A stretch of DNA of 49,016 nucleotides, taken from positions 1 to 49,016 of the forward strand of contig JAFRHT010000063.1 of assembly GCA_017433125.1 (NCBI GenBank). The letters are read 5' to 3'. Numbering within the stretch: position 1 is the first letter of the stretch; each line of letters begins with the position of its first letter. The translations under genes and the position numbers were made by a program. Shown here piece after piece: positions 1-9,565 of this stretch. Source of the stretch: Solobacterium sp. GTDB taxonomy: Bacteria; Bacillota_I; Bacilli_A; Erysipelotrichales; Erysipelotrichaceae. The notes beneath the pieces are model-generated. The model was not told the DNA's origin and ran no database searches. It worked only from the letters and a program-made list of their open reading frames with translations.

Positions 1-2623
1 ACATGTCCCCGCCGCCGCAGACCTGGACCTGACCCCAGAGGTCGGTGACATAGCCGTCAAACTGGCCTGTGTCACTGCCGAAGGCCCCCGCTTCATAACC
101 GTCAAGGTACAGGGTGCCCCAGAAGGAACCGCCGCCAATGCCGGTCAGCCATGACAGGTCGACCAGGCAGGTGCCCCATTCGTCGATATCGTTCCACTGA
201 TCATGCAGGGAAATATTGCGCTTGCCCCCGGCACAGAAGTCACCATTGGTGCCCCAGGTAACGTGCAGGGTGCCGTATTGATCATAAGTGGCTGTGATGC
301 CGAGCTTGTCATCGCCGCCCGTGTTCAGGCTGGCCCGGAATTCCTCCGAACTCATAAGCGGCTTGGCTTCCAGGCCGGCCTTGGATTCCTGGGAGGTGAT
401 CAGGTTGGCCGGATCCATCCAGTCTTCAGCTCTGACGTGCGGCCAGCTGCCGTATACATAGCGGACATCGACAACATCCTCCGGTTTTTTGACCGGTTCC
501 GGCAGTTCTTCAGACAGGCCTTCTTCCGCATTCAGCAGCAGCCGGTTGATATTGCCGGGGATGTTGAGCTGGCTCTTATAATTGGTGTAATAGGTCTGCT
601 TGCCGGCAACGGCCATGTCATAGCCGACCCAGACACAGTTGGTGTAGTGCGATGTGCTGGCTACCATCCATTTGTCCTTCATCTGGCCGACAGGAATACC
701 ATATGGGATACCGTCGCGGCCCCAGTCGGTGGTTCCGGTTTTTGCATAGACAGGATAATTGCGGCGCAGGATATCCATATAATTCCAGTAGGTTCCGCTG
801 ACGTTGTTTTCCATCAGCTGGCAGGTCAGCCAGGCACTGCCTGAGCTCAGAACCTGCCGGTTCTGGTTCTGCGGATAGTATTCCGTGCCGTCCTGCATGA
901 CAATCCTGGCAATGGTGTGCGGCTCGTTGTATACGCCGCCGTTGATCAGCATGGCGTGCGCTCCGGCCAGCTCCTTGACTGTAGTTTCAAACAGCGTGCC
1001 GCCGATGGCGAACGAGAGGTGGAAGTTGTCTTTGGTAACCCGGGTGAAACCGATCGAGTTCAGGTAGTTGACCACCTTGTCGCGGCCGACCGCATCAACC
1101 ACCCGCTGCAGGGTCAGGATGGCCGGGATATTCAATGAGGAACCGACCGCGTCCTTGATCGTGACATCGCCGGTATACTTGCCGGTGGCGTTGACCAGAA
1201 CCATGGATTCCTGCGGATAGGTAATCGGCTTGTCCAGCAGGATTTCATCCAGGGAATAACCCAGGTATTCGTACGCCAGGGCATAGGAGAGCACCGGCTT
1301 GATGGAGGAACCAGGCTGCTTGAAGTTCATGGTTGCCCGGTTCAGAAGCCGCGCACCGTCATAGTTGCGCCCGCCGCCGATGCCGACGATGGCACCGTTG
1401 CGGTTATCCAGGGAAATAATGGCCACCTGCATGAGTTCATCAGGGAAGGCAACGGCGGTCTCTTCATTCTGGATTGCTTCGATTTCCAGCTGGACAGCCG
1501 GCTGCATGTACGTATAGATTTCCATGCCGCGGATGGTCGGATCTTCGCCCGTCAGGCGTTCTGCCTCGTCCAGGGCAACATCGATGTAGGACTGATAACG
1601 GGAATTGCCCTCGGCAGCTCTGTTCTCACCGATCAGCAGGTCTTCCACTTTGATGTTTTTAGCCAGCTCGCATTCCTCGGCAGTAATGTAGCCGTGGTAA
1701 GCCATGGCATCAAGCACCTGGTTGCGCCGGTAGGCTGCGTCATCGAGGTGATAGTAGGGGTTGTAGCCGTTGGGCAGGTTGACGATGCCGGCCAGCATCG
1801 CACTTTCCGGCAGGCTCAGTTCATAGCAGTGTTTGCCGAAGTAGTAGGTGGAAGCCCGTTCCACACCACGGATCCGGCCGCCGAAGTTCAGCTTGTTCAG
1901 ATACAGCTGGAAGATTTCCTTCTTGCTGAGCTGCTGGTCAAGCTGGATGGCCAGGGCAATCTGCTGTACTTTGTATTCAATGGATTTTGTCCGTTCGGTA
2001 CCGGTGTTGCTGGCATCCATGGAATCGATGGAGAAGTAGGTATTCTTGACGAGCTGCATGGTGAAGGTCGAACCGCCCTGGCCGAAGTTGTGATTTTTCA
2101 GGTTTTCCAGGGCCGCCTTGGTAAACCGGGGAATATCAAAGCCGAAGTGGGTGAAATAACGGCTGTCCTCAATCGCGAGGAAGGCATCCACAAGGCTTTC
2201 CGGGCACATCTCATACGGCACGTTTTCCCGGTAATAGACACCGATTTCAGTGATGACATTGCCGTTGGCATCATAAATCAGGGAAGATTCCTGGCTGACA
2301 AAGTCATCAACATGCAGTTCCGGTGAATCCTTCAGCATGGAGTTGACAAGAATCAGGCCGGTGACACCGCCGATGATCTCGATCAGTACCAGGACAACCA
2401 GCAGGCATGTGAAAAAGACGAAGACTCCGTGCCGGCGCCGCTTTTTCTTCTGCTCGGTGTGCTTCTGCACGGTTTTCTCCGGTGCTTCATGGGGAACCTC
2501 ATAGATCTTTGTCGTGGCATCATCCGGTGTATGGACGGGAACTTCCACGGTACCTTCATCAAAGAAGTTTTTATTTTCGTTTTCCGGCTGCTCCGGATGT
2601 TCGTTATGCCAATTTTCACTCAT
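1..2623 (-). CDS. Class A penicillin-binding protein (PBP1A family), C-terminus cut by window edge
   Basis: Bifunctional peptidoglycan synthase: polymerises lipid II and cross-links stem peptides at the outer face of the membrane. At least 874 codons are present. A charged cytoplasmic N-terminus (residues 1-66) is followed by a membrane segment at about 67-95. The GT51 glycosyltransferase follows with catalytic Glu152 in EDSRYFTHFGFD and then GGSTFTMQL. The transpeptidase has SSIK (Ser439-Lys442), an SLN motif and KTGTT (Lys628-Gly630). After the transpeptidase there is an extension of about 150 residues rich in Gly, Asp and Trp, resembling the accessory C-termini of Gram-positive class A PBPs. 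The ATG at 2623 follows GAGG with 8-base spacing. It is divergent from dnaE. The stop lies left of the window. Which class A paralogue it is cannot be told. Confidence 0.95.
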   Translation of the reverse strand, partial: MSENWHNEHPEQPENENKNFFDEGTVEVPVHTPDDATTKIYEVPHEAPEKTVQKHTEQKKKRRRHGVFVFFTCLLVVLVLIEIIGGVTGLILVNSMLKDSPELHVDDFVSQESSLIYDANGNVITEIGVYYRENVPYEMCPESLVDAFLAIEDSRYFTHFGFDIPRFTKAALENLKNHNFGQGGSTFTMQLVKNTYFSIDSMDASNTGTERTKSIEYKVQQIALAIQLDQQLSKKEIFQLYLNKLNFGGRIRGVERASTYYFGKHCYELSLPESAMLAGIVNLPNGYNPYYHLDDAAYRRNQVLDAMAYHGYITAEECELAKNIKVEDLLIGENRAAEGNSRYQSYIDVALDEAERLTGEDPTIRGMEIYTYMQPAVQLEIEAIQNEETAVAFPDELMQVAIISLDNRNGAIVGIGGGRNYDGARLLNRATMNFKQPGSSIKPVLSYALAYEYLGYSLDEILLDKPITYPQESMVLVNATGKYTGDVTIKDAVGSSLNIPAILTLQRVVDAVGRDKVVNYLNSIGFTRVTKDNFHLSFAIGGTLFETTVKELAGAHAMLINGGVYNEPHTIARIVMQDGTEYYPQNQNRQVLSSGSAWLTCQLMENNVSGTYWNYMDILRRNYPVYAKTGTTDWGRDGIPYGIPVGQMKDKWMVASTSHYTNCVWVGYDMAVAGKQTYYTNYKSQLNIPGNINRLLLNAEEGLSEELPEPVKKPEDVVDVRYVYGSWPHVRAEDWMDPANLITSQESKAGLEAKPLMSSEEFRASLNTGGDDKLGITATYDQYGTLHVTWGTNGDFCAGGKRNISLHDQWNDIDEWGTCLVDLSWLTGIGGGSFWGTLYLDGYEAGAFGSDTGQFDGYVTDLWGQVQVCGGGDM

Positions 2624-2649
2624 CTTTTAATCCTCGGGATTTCCGTCCT

Positions 2650-2712
2650 ATTTTAGCATAAGTGATATTTATTTGGTACAGCCTGCCGTGCGAAGCGTCA
2701 ATGAGATATAAT
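2650..2712. promoter_or_regulatory. Divergent promoter region between the PBP gene and dnaE
   Basis: On the minus strand an extended -10 (TGC then TAAAAT, TAAAAT at 2655-2650) lies 26 bases before the PBP start and leaves room for its GAGG site. On the plus strand a perfect TATAAT at 2707-2712 ends six bases before the dnaE ATG at 2719. No good -35 is visible for either. Confidence 0.6.
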
Positions 2713-2718
2713 ACAGGT

Positions 2719-5700
2719 ATGTTTGCACACCTTTCAGTCCGCAGCAGTTTTTCGCTTCTGGACAGTACAATCCGGGTGGAAGCCCTGGCCGCGGCAGCGG
2801 CTTCCATGGGATATGGAGCAGTGGCCCTGACAGATCATAATGTCCTGCACGGCTGCGCTGCTTTTCAGCGGGCCTGCGGGAAATATCATATCAAGCCGTT
2901 ATTCGGCATGGAGGCGGACTGCCTGTATCACGAACAGGTGATCCCGTTCTATCTGCTGGCCAAGGACAATGCCGGATATGCGGCTTTGATGCGGCTCAGC
3001 ACTGTGATGAATACCGAACAAAGACCCTGCACTGCTGATGAACTGGCGGCCTGCACGCACTGTTTCCTGATTGCCTGCGGGGAAGGCGGCTATGCGGATT
3101 CGGCTCTGATTGCCGAAGACCGGGATGAACTCATGGAACGGCTGCGTGAGATGCAGCGGGAACTGCCGCCGTTTGATATGGCCATATCTTATCAGGACGC
3201 TTCCCTGTGGCGGATGAAGAACCAGCTGCTGAAACGGTGCTGCCGGGTTCTGAACATCCCGACAGTGGCCCTGAACAAAGTCTATTATCTGCAGAAGGAA
3301 GATGAGGAAATCTATCAGATTCTGACCGGAATCCGGACGCAGAAGACCCTGCAGGACCGTTCTCTGCTGCGGCTGAGCGGCCGGTATCTGCTTTCACCGG
3401 AGGAGATGCGGAATCTTTATGACGAAGACGATCTGGCCAGAACCGAAGAAATTGCGGCCCAGTGCAGTGCGGATCTGAAACTGCCGCTGACCAGTCTGCC
3501 GGCTTTTCCCGTACCCGGGGGCCTGACCAGTGAACAGTATCTGACCCAGCTGTGCCTGGCGGGTCTGCAGAAACGCAGAAAACACGGGGATGAGCAGGCA
3601 TACCTGCGGCGTCTGCAGTATGAACTGTCCGTCATCACAAAAATGCATTTCGAGGATTACTTCCTGATTGTCTGGGATTTCATCCGTGAGGCAAGGCACC
3701 GCGGCATCCATGTCGGCCCGGGAAGGGGCAGTGCGGCCGGTTCGCTGGTTTCCTACTGCCTTGGGATTACGCAGATTGACCCGCTGCAGTATAATCTGCT
3801 GTTTGAGCGTTTTCTGAATCCGGACCGCATCAGCATGCCGGATATCGATACGGATATTCCCGATAACCGGCGCCAGGAAGTCATCGACTATGTCGTGCAG
3901 AAGTACGGCCGGGATCATATTGCCAATATCATTACGTTCGGTACGCTGGGGGCAAAGCAGGTTATCCGTGATATCGGCCGGGTCATGAACATACCGGTCC
4001 GGGATACGGACATGCTGGCGAAGATGATTCCCAATACCCCGCGCATTACGCTGAACGAAGCCCTGCAGCGCAGTCCGCGGCTGACGCAGATTGTCGGTGC
4101 GGAAGAGCGCTACAGGAAACTCTTTCATTATGCCCTGCGGCTGGAGGGCCTGCCGCGCCATGCCAGTATTCACGCGGCCGGCATCATCATGAGTTTGCTG
4201 GCCCTGGATAAGGTCATCCCACTGACACAGCTGGACGAGGGCATGTATACCAGCCAGTTCACCATGGAATATCTTGAGGAACGGGGCCTGATCAAATTCG
4301 ACTTCCTCGGTCTGCGCAATCTTTCGATCATTGATGAGATCGTGCGCAAAATACAGGAAAACAACCTGTCGTTCCGGCTGGCGGATATCCCGCTGGATGA
4401 CACGAAGACCTATCAGCTGCTCAGCCATGTCGATACATTGGGTGTTTTCCAGCTTGATTCGGACGGCATGAAGAATCTGCTGCGGAAAGTACAGCCGCGG
4501 GAATTCAATGATATCGTCATTGTCCTGGCCCTGTTCCGGCCGGCTTCCATGAAGAGTATCCCGCTGTATCTGGAAAACCGGGCCCATCCGGAGAATATCA
4601 GTTATCCGTCTGATGAACTTGAACCGGTGCTGCAGGAGACCTGCGGGGTCATGATGTATCAGGAACAGGCCATGCTGACAGCCCGGATCGCGGCCGGCTT
4701 CTCATTGGCCCGGGCCGATATGCTGCGCAAGGCGATTTCCAAGAAAAAGGAAAGCGAGCTGGCCGGCATGCGGAATGATTTTATCCGCGGCTGCGTCAAA
4801 AACGGGTATACGGAAGAGAAGGCCGAAGAACTCTTCCGGCTCATTGATGAATTCGGCGGCTATGGCTTCAACAAGTCACATGCTGTGGCCTATGCCCTGA
4901 TTGCCTATCAGATGGCCTATTTGAAGAGCCGTTACCCGATGGAGTTCTATACATCGCTGCTGGACGGGGTGATTGGGGATGATACGAAGACCATGCAGTA
5001 TGTCACAGAGTGCCGCCGGCGCGGTATTGACGTGCTGTATCCGGATGTAACAAGAAGCACGGAGCACTATCTGGCGGAGGGCGGGGCAATCCGCATGCCG
5101 CTGACGGCAGTGAAGTCGATTGGTCTGCGCATGACCCGGGATCTGATTGCGGCCCGGGAAAAACAGCCGTTTGATGATTTCTTTGACTTTGTTGCCCGGG
5201 CTTTGACCATGAAGATAACCCGCAAGATGCTGGAAAACCTCATCTATGCCGGGGCGCTGGATGCATTCGGCTATAACCGTACGACCATGGCGGCGGCCCT
5301 GGATGACGCGGTCAGTTACGCCGAGCTGATCCGGATTGAACGCAACGGTGTCACGACAATTGATCTCGGCCTTGTTTCCCGGCCGGCTGTGGTGCGCCGC
5401 CAGGATGACCGGCTCCAGCTGGCAGAGATGGAAAAAGAGGCCCTTGGCTTTACCCTGGGACCGCATCCGATCATTGAGGTGCGCCGGCAGCTGCGGGTGG
5501 ATCTGCCCAGTCTGGCTGCTGTTCGGGCAATGGCAGGCCAGGTGGAAGGATTCGGACAGATTCTGAATGTCCATCAGCACCGGACCCGCAAAGGGGATAT
5601 GATGGCCTTTGTCAAACTGAGCGATGAAACCGGCGAACTTGATCTGGCAGTCATGCCGAAGCTGTATGATACGGCAGCCTCCGGCCTGATCAAAGGCAGG

Positions 5701-5796
5701 TTTATCCGCTTTCATGGTAGAATGGGAAATGATGCTTCGGTTCTGGCGGACCGGATCATCCCGGTGGAAGTCCGGCAGAAAGGCGGTGCCGCATGA
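2719..5796 (+). CDS. dnaE: DNA polymerase III subunit alpha (DnaE)
   Basis: Replicative DNA polymerase of the C family. The N-terminal PHP domain has HLSVRSSFSLLDST and LTDHN, as in Gram-positive DnaE rather than PolC. The palm has the catalytic pair Asp375 and Asp377 (PDIDTDIPD), and KFDFLGL supplies the third acidic residue. The C-terminus has an OB-fold ending near residue 1010. Length 1025 aa, shorter than the roughly 1100-1160 of many DnaE proteins. I start at 2719 because conserved sequence begins at MFAHLSV. An upstream in-frame start at 2662 would add 19 unconserved residues and would lie before the TATAAT box. There is no usable Shine-Dalgarno site, so the message is probably leaderless. 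The stop overlaps the next gene (ATGA). Confidence 0.96.
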   Translation: MFAHLSVRSSFSLLDSTIRVEALAAAAASMGYGAVALTDHNVLHGCAAFQRACGKYHIKPLFGMEADCLYHEQVIPFYLLAKDNAGYAALMRLSTVMNTEQRPCTADELAACTHCFLIACGEGGYADSALIAEDRDELMERLREMQRELPPFDMAISYQDASLWRMKNQLLKRCCRVLNIPTVALNKVYYLQKEDEEIYQILTGIRTQKTLQDRSLLRLSGRYLLSPEEMRNLYDEDDLARTEEIAAQCSADLKLPLTSLPAFPVPGGLTSEQYLTQLCLAGLQKRRKHGDEQAYLRRLQYELSVITKMHFEDYFLIVWDFIREARHRGIHVGPGRGSAAGSLVSYCLGITQIDPLQYNLLFERFLNPDRISMPDIDTDIPDNRRQEVIDYVVQKYGRDHIANIITFGTLGAKQVIRDIGRVMNIPVRDTDMLAKMIPNTPRITLNEALQRSPRLTQIVGAEERYRKLFHYALRLEGLPRHASIHAAGIIMSLLALDKVIPLTQLDEGMYTSQFTMEYLEERGLIKFDFLGLRNLSIIDEIVRKIQENNLSFRLADIPLDDTKTYQLLSHVDTLGVFQLDSDGMKNLLRKVQPREFNDIVIVLALFRPASMKSIPLYLENRAHPENISYPSDELEPVLQETCGVMMYQEQAMLTARIAAGFSLARADMLRKAISKKKESELAGMRNDFIRGCVKNGYTEEKAEELFRLIDEFGGYGFNKSHAVAYALIAYQMAYLKSRYPMEFYTSLLDGVIGDDTKTMQYVTECRRRGIDVLYPDVTRSTEHYLAEGGAIRMPLTAVKSIGLRMTRDLIAAREKQPFDDFFDFVARALTMKITRKMLENLIYAGALDAFGYNRTTMAAALDDAVSYAELIRIERNGVTTIDLGLVSRPAVVRRQDDRLQLAEMEKEALGFTLGPHPIIEVRRQLRVDLPSLAAVRAMAGQVEGFGQILNVHQHRTRKGDMMAFVKLSDETGELDLAVMPKLYDTAASGLIKGRFIRFHGRMGNDASVLADRIIPVEVRQKGGAA

Positions 5797-6455
5797 CCAG
5801 AGTGCTGATTGTCGATGATGAAAAGAATATCCGGGAAGTTGTCCGGGAATATGCCCATCTGAACGGTTACGAAACCGATGAGGCTGCGGATGGCTATGAA
5901 GCTTTGGAAAAAGTCAGGGACAATGACTATGATTGCATTATCCTGGATATCATGATGCCGAAACTGGATGGTTTTTCCGCCTGCAAACAGATAAAAAAGA
6001 TGAAGCCGGTGCCGGTGATCATGCTGAGTGCCCGGCAGGAGGAATACGATAAACTGTTCGGATTTGAACTCGGCGTGGACGATTATGTCGTCAAGCCGTT
6101 TTCGCCAAAGGAACTCATGGCCAGGGTAAAAGTTGTGCTGGACCGCTCACGGCGCTCGGAGCACCGGGTCTTTACCGTGGACGGTCTGGTGATCGATATC
6201 GAAGGCCGCAGTGTGACGGTGGACGGGAAAAAGGCCAATCTGACCCCGAAGGAAGTGGATCTGCTGCTGTTCATGGTGGAGCACCGCAACATTGCGCTTT
6301 CGCGTACAAGACTGCTTGAAGAAGTATGGAATTACGACTATTTCGGTGATGACCGGACTGTCGACACACATATCAAGATGCTGCGGCACAACCTGGGACC
6401 TTACCGGGATCACATTGTAACCGTCAGGGGAATGGGGTATAAGTTTGAAGCTTGA
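5793..6455 (+). CDS. OmpR/PhoB-family response regulator
   Basis: Two-component response regulator, 220 aa. The receiver domain carries the acidic pocket Asp8-Asp9, phosphoacceptor Asp52, Ser79 at the usual Thr/Ser switch position, and Lys101 (VVKPFS). The C-terminal winged helix (about 125-220) ends with the family pattern VDTHIKMLRHNLG and VRGMGYKFEA. It overlaps dnaE by four bases and the downstream kinase by eleven, so the pair is co-translated with dnaE. Pairing with the adjacent HAMP kinase is inferred from position. Target genes cannot be told from the sequence; a replication-linked role is not implied by the neighbourhood alone. Confidence 0.95.
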   Translation: MTRVLIVDDEKNIREVVREYAHLNGYETDEAADGYEALEKVRDNDYDCIILDIMMPKLDGFSACKQIKKMKPVPVIMLSARQEEYDKLFGFELGVDDYVVKPFSPKELMARVKVVLDRSRRSEHRVFTVDGLVIDIEGRSVTVDGKKANLTPKEVDLLLFMVEHRNIALSRTRLLEEVWNYDYFGDDRTVDTHIKMLRHNLGPYRDHIVTVRGMGYKFEA

Positions 6456-7917
6456 TCGACATGGCATCCGGTTCCGCATGCTGCTGTTCTATTTTGTCTT
6501 TGCCCTGGGCATTGTCGGTATGCTTGGTCTGCTGCAGTTCCTGCTGATCAAACCTTATTACCGGGAAAACAAAATCGATACAGTCCGGCAGGTATCGCAG
6601 GATATCCGGCAGTACCTGATTGACGGCATACCGGATTCAGAGACAGCCGCGAAGGCCCTGCAGGTCACGGTAGACAACAATGTCTGCGTGGTCATTTTCA
6701 ATGACGCCGGAAAAACCGTTTATGACGCCGACAGCCTGGGATCGGGCTGTGTTTTTCATGCCAACCGCAAGGATATTGCCACTTCACCGGTCAATCTGGA
6801 CAGCGGTACGGCCATGCGGGACTATCTGATTGCCGAGGGTGGGGAGGTCAGCCTGAATCTGGTCAATACCCGGACCAATCAGGATATGGTGGTCTACGGG
6901 CAGATCGTGCGGGCTACTTTAGGCAATTATTATCTGTTTGTCAATTCGCCGCTTGAGCCGGTTGACTCGATTGTCCGGTTCTTCTCCCGGCAGTATCTGA
7001 CCTATACCGTTGTGATCCTGTTCCTCTCGATTATCGTTTCGTGGCTGCTGTCCGATGGTCTGACCCGGCCGATCCTGTCCATGCGACGGGAGGCCGACAA
7101 ACTGGCCCATGCGGATTATTCAGCTGAATTTGACGGTGGATCCTATACCGAGACAAAGGAACTGGCCGCGACCCTGAACGGGGCGCGGGACCAGCTCAGC
7201 AAGATCGATGAGCTGCGCAAGGACCTGATTGCCAATGTCTCGCATGATATCAAAACCCCGCTGACCAGCATCCGGGCCTACGCGGAAATGATCAAGGATA
7301 TTTCCGGGGATGACCCGAAAAAGCGGGAGGAACATCTTGATGTCATCATTGATGAGGCCGGTTTCCTGGACCGGCTGGTCGTGGATATGAGTGAACTGTC
7401 CCGCATGCAGTCCGGAAACTATGTGCTGCATCAGTCAAATTTTGATATTTCCGAAATTATTCATGATGTTGTGCGCCGCTATGAACCCCTGCTGGAAGAA
7501 AGCGGCCTGACCATTCAGGAAGAGGTTCCGGAAGGAATTATTGTCTACGCGGATGAAGTCAAGATCGCCCAGGTCATCAACAACTATCTGAGCAATGCGA
7601 TCAAGCATACGCCGGCCGGCAGGAATATTTATGTCCGGCTGGTGCCGAAAGACGATTATACCGTCCGGGTGGAAGTCGAGGATGAAGGCGAAGGTATTGC
7701 CGAGAGCGAACTCCCGTACATCTGGGACCGTTACCAGAAATCCAGCCGTTCCTTCTCCCGCAGCATGACAAGCACCGGTCTTGGCCTGGCGATTGTCAAG
7801 GCAATCCTTGACACGCATAAGGCAAAGTACGGGGTCAGCAGCACCCTGGGCAGCGGCTCGCTGTTCTGGTTTGAACTGAGCCAGCCGGAAGTGGAGGAAA
7901 CCGATGAGCCGGATTGA
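6445..7917 (+). CDS. Membrane sensor histidine kinase
   Basis: Cognate kinase for the preceding regulator, 490 aa. A first membrane helix (about 10-36) is followed by an extracytoplasmic sensor domain of roughly 145 residues, a second helix (about 183-206), a HAMP linker, and a HisKA domain with phosphoacceptor His267 in NVSHDIKTPLTS. The ATPase domain has the N box NNYLSNAIKHTP, the G1 box DEGEGI and the G2 box TGLGLAIVKAI. I use the TTG at 6445, preceded by AGGGG and adding a positively charged N-terminus. The first ATG at 6478 would start directly at the helix and is the alternative. The end overlaps the next gene by 14 bases. The signal sensed is unknown. Confidence 0.92.
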   Translation: MKLDRHGIRFRMLLFYFVFALGIVGMLGLLQFLLIKPYYRENKIDTVRQVSQDIRQYLIDGIPDSETAAKALQVTVDNNVCVVIFNDAGKTVYDADSLGSGCVFHANRKDIATSPVNLDSGTAMRDYLIAEGGEVSLNLVNTRTNQDMVVYGQIVRATLGNYYLFVNSPLEPVDSIVRFFSRQYLTYTVVILFLSIIVSWLLSDGLTRPILSMRREADKLAHADYSAEFDGGSYTETKELAATLNGARDQLSKIDELRKDLIANVSHDIKTPLTSIRAYAEMIKDISGDDPKKREEHLDVIIDEAGFLDRLVVDMSELSRMQSGNYVLHQSNFDISEIIHDVVRRYEPLLEESGLTIQEEVPEGIIVYADEVKIAQVINNYLSNAIKHTPAGRNIYVRLVPKDDYTVRVEVEDEGEGIAESELPYIWDRYQKSSRSFSRSMTSTGLGLAIVKAILDTHKAKYGVSSTLGSGSLFWFELSQPEVEETDEPD

Positions 7918-9091
7918 TTACCTGCCCAGCACCCCGTATACAATCCGGCAGGCGGAAGGCATGTTCCATATGACAACGGATACGGTTCTGCTGGGCCGTT
8001 TCCTGCGCCTGAAGCACAGGGATACCGTCCTGGACATCGGCTGCAACCAGGGCGTGCTGATGCTGTATGCGGCCATGCATGAACCGGCATCTCTGACCGG
8101 GATTGATATTCTGAAAGAGGCTGTCAGTCTGGCGCAGGAAAACCTGCAGGCCAACGCAGTAAACGGGACGGTGGTATGTGCCGACGTGCGGGCATTCCGT
8201 GCTGATCCGTTTTCGGTCATTGTCTGCAATCCGCCGTATTTCGCGCCGGACGCACAGGACCTTCATACTGATGAAGAGAAAACCGCCCGAACGGAAAATA
8301 CCCTGACACCTGCCGAACTCTTTGCGGCCGTGAAGCGGCTGCTGAAAAGCAACGGGGCGCTGTATCTGTCGTACCGGGCCAACCGGCTGAGTGACCTGCT
8401 GCAGACAGCCGCAGAGTATGGTCTGCGGCCGGTGCGGATGAAATTCTTCCATCCGGATCAAAGAAGTCCGGCCAAGTCGGCAGTACTGGAAATGCGGTTC
8501 TCCGGCCGGGCGGAATGCATCATCGAAGCCCCGGCATATCCGGCGGACCTGCAGGATGAGCAGAAAGGGAATATTAAAATGAAAATAATCGAGGCATCCG
8601 GTCAGCATCTGGACGAGATTGCGGATATCTATGTGGCCAACTGGAAAACCACTTACGCAGGCCTGCTGTCAGCGGCCTTTCTGGACCGGCTGGACCATGC
8701 CTATGGAATGCGCAGGTGGACCGGGTATCAGAATGACAGGCAGCACATCCTGGCGGCGCTGGCGGCTGACGGGACGGTGGCCGGGTTTGCGGCGTTCAAA
8801 CCGGATGAACATCTGGAACAGTGCATTTACCTGGATTCCCTGCATGTGCGGGACGACTGCCGGGGACAGGGGATTGGTACAGCCCTGATCAAAGCGGCGG
8901 CGGCCCGGGCTTTCCAGGATGGCTATACGAGCATGAGCATCTCGATTGTCCGGGGCAATGATCATGCCGGGGATCTGTACCGGAAGCTCGGGGCCCGGCA
9001 TCTGCACTACTTTACAGACCATTTTGAGGAAGCGGAATCCCGGTCGGAGGAACTGCTGTGGGATGATATCCGCGTCCTGCTGGATGATTGA
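7904..9091 (+). CDS. Fusion: TrmN6-type N6-adenine methyltransferase and GNAT acetyltransferase
   Basis: One uninterrupted 395-codon frame holds two enzymes. Residues 1 to about 222 match tRNA1(Val) (adenine-N6) methyltransferase-like proteins: SAM motif VLDIGCNQGVL and the N6-MTase motif NPPY (109-112). From residue 226 on is a GNAT N-acetyltransferase with the acetyl-CoA loop CRGQGIGTAL (about 318-328) and a C-terminal YRKLGA. An internal ATG at 8579 is in frame and preceded by AAAGGGA nine bases upstream, so a free acetyltransferase could also be made. The methyltransferase start overlaps the kinase by 14 bases. Substrates are inferred only for the first half. I see no sign of a frameshift joining two genes. 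Confidence 0.88.
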   Translation: MSRIDYLPSTPYTIRQAEGMFHMTTDTVLLGRFLRLKHRDTVLDIGCNQGVLMLYAAMHEPASLTGIDILKEAVSLAQENLQANAVNGTVVCADVRAFRADPFSVIVCNPPYFAPDAQDLHTDEEKTARTENTLTPAELFAAVKRLLKSNGALYLSYRANRLSDLLQTAAEYGLRPVRMKFFHPDQRSPAKSAVLEMRFSGRAECIIEAPAYPADLQDEQKGNIKMKIIEASGQHLDEIADIYVANWKTTYAGLLSAAFLDRLDHAYGMRRWTGYQNDRQHILAALAADGTVAGFAAFKPDEHLEQCIYLDSLHVRDDCRGQGIGTALIKAAAARAFQDGYTSMSISIVRGNDHAGDLYRKLGARHLHYFTDHFEEAESRSEELLWDDIRVLLDD

Positions 9092-9111
9092 ATTTATATA
9101 TAAGAAACTGA

Positions 9112-9140
9112 TTGACTGGTATCTGTTTCCCTGCTAAAAT
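9112..9140 (+). promoter_or_regulatory. Sigma-A promoter of the rplU operon
   Basis: TTGACT at 9112-9117, a 17-base spacer, and TAAAAT at 9135-9140, also with an extended TGC before the -10. It is one of the strongest promoters in the window and fits a ribosomal protein operon. The start of transcription would be near 9147. Confidence 0.85.
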
Positions 9141-9146
9141 ACTGCT

Positions 9147-9253
9147 GTTATCAGCCCTCGTGATGAGGTCTGTAACCGCTCGAAAAAGGGTCCAAGCGCA
9201 GTAAATGCCCCCTCACCGGCGCGTCTTAAGATAAGAAGTCAGGAGGTGCGAGA
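9147..9253 (+). ncRNA. L21 ribosomal protein leader (probable)
   Basis: About 107 bases of transcribed leader separate the promoter from rplU. It holds a small hairpin (CCTC-GTGAT-GAGG near 9156-9168), a conserved-looking core CCGCTCGAAAAAGGG at about 9176-9190, and a GGAGG site just before the start. Position, size and the gene it precedes fit the Firmicutes L21 leader, which is thought to let L21 repress its own operon. The assignment is from memory and context; a covariance-model search would settle it. Confidence 0.6.
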
Positions 9254-9565
9254 ATGTACGCAATTATCGAAACAGGCGGAAAGCAGCTGAAAGTTGAACA
9301 GGGACAGGCAGTCTTCGTCGAAAAGCTCGACGTGGAAGCCGGTGACGAAGTCGTCATTGACAAGGTCTGTCTGCTGGGCGGCGAAACAACAAAGATCGGC
9401 ACACCGTATGTCGAAGGTGCCAAGGTTACCTGCAAGGTTGAAAAGCAGGGCAAGGAAAAGAAGATTCACATCTTCAAGTACAAGGCCAAGAAGGGCTCCA
9501 CAAGACGCCGTCAGGGTCATCGTCAGCCGTATACAAAGCTGATTGTTGAAGCCATCGAAGGCTAA
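9254..9565 (+). CDS. rplU: 50S ribosomal protein L21
   Basis: Large-subunit ribosomal protein that binds 23S rRNA, 103 aa, the normal length. It begins [18 protein letters not shown] and ends with the basic segment [18 protein letters not shown], both typical of L21. GGAGG lies eight bases before the ATG. The stop TAA shares a base with the start of prp (TAATG), so the two are translationally coupled. It is expressed from the TTGACT/TAAAAT promoter and probably autoregulated through its leader. Lysine codons are mostly AAG, as expected for a highly expressed gene. Confidence 0.98.
   Translation: MYAIIETGGKQLKVEQGQAVFVEKLDVEAGDEVVIDKVCLLGGETTKIGTPYVEGAKVTCKVEKQGKEKKIHIFKYKAKKGSTRRRQGHRQPYTKLIVEAIEG

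Noticed and set aside
2662-2718. Longer dnaE start
   Set aside because: It adds 19 residues absent from DnaE relatives and begins before the TATAAT box.
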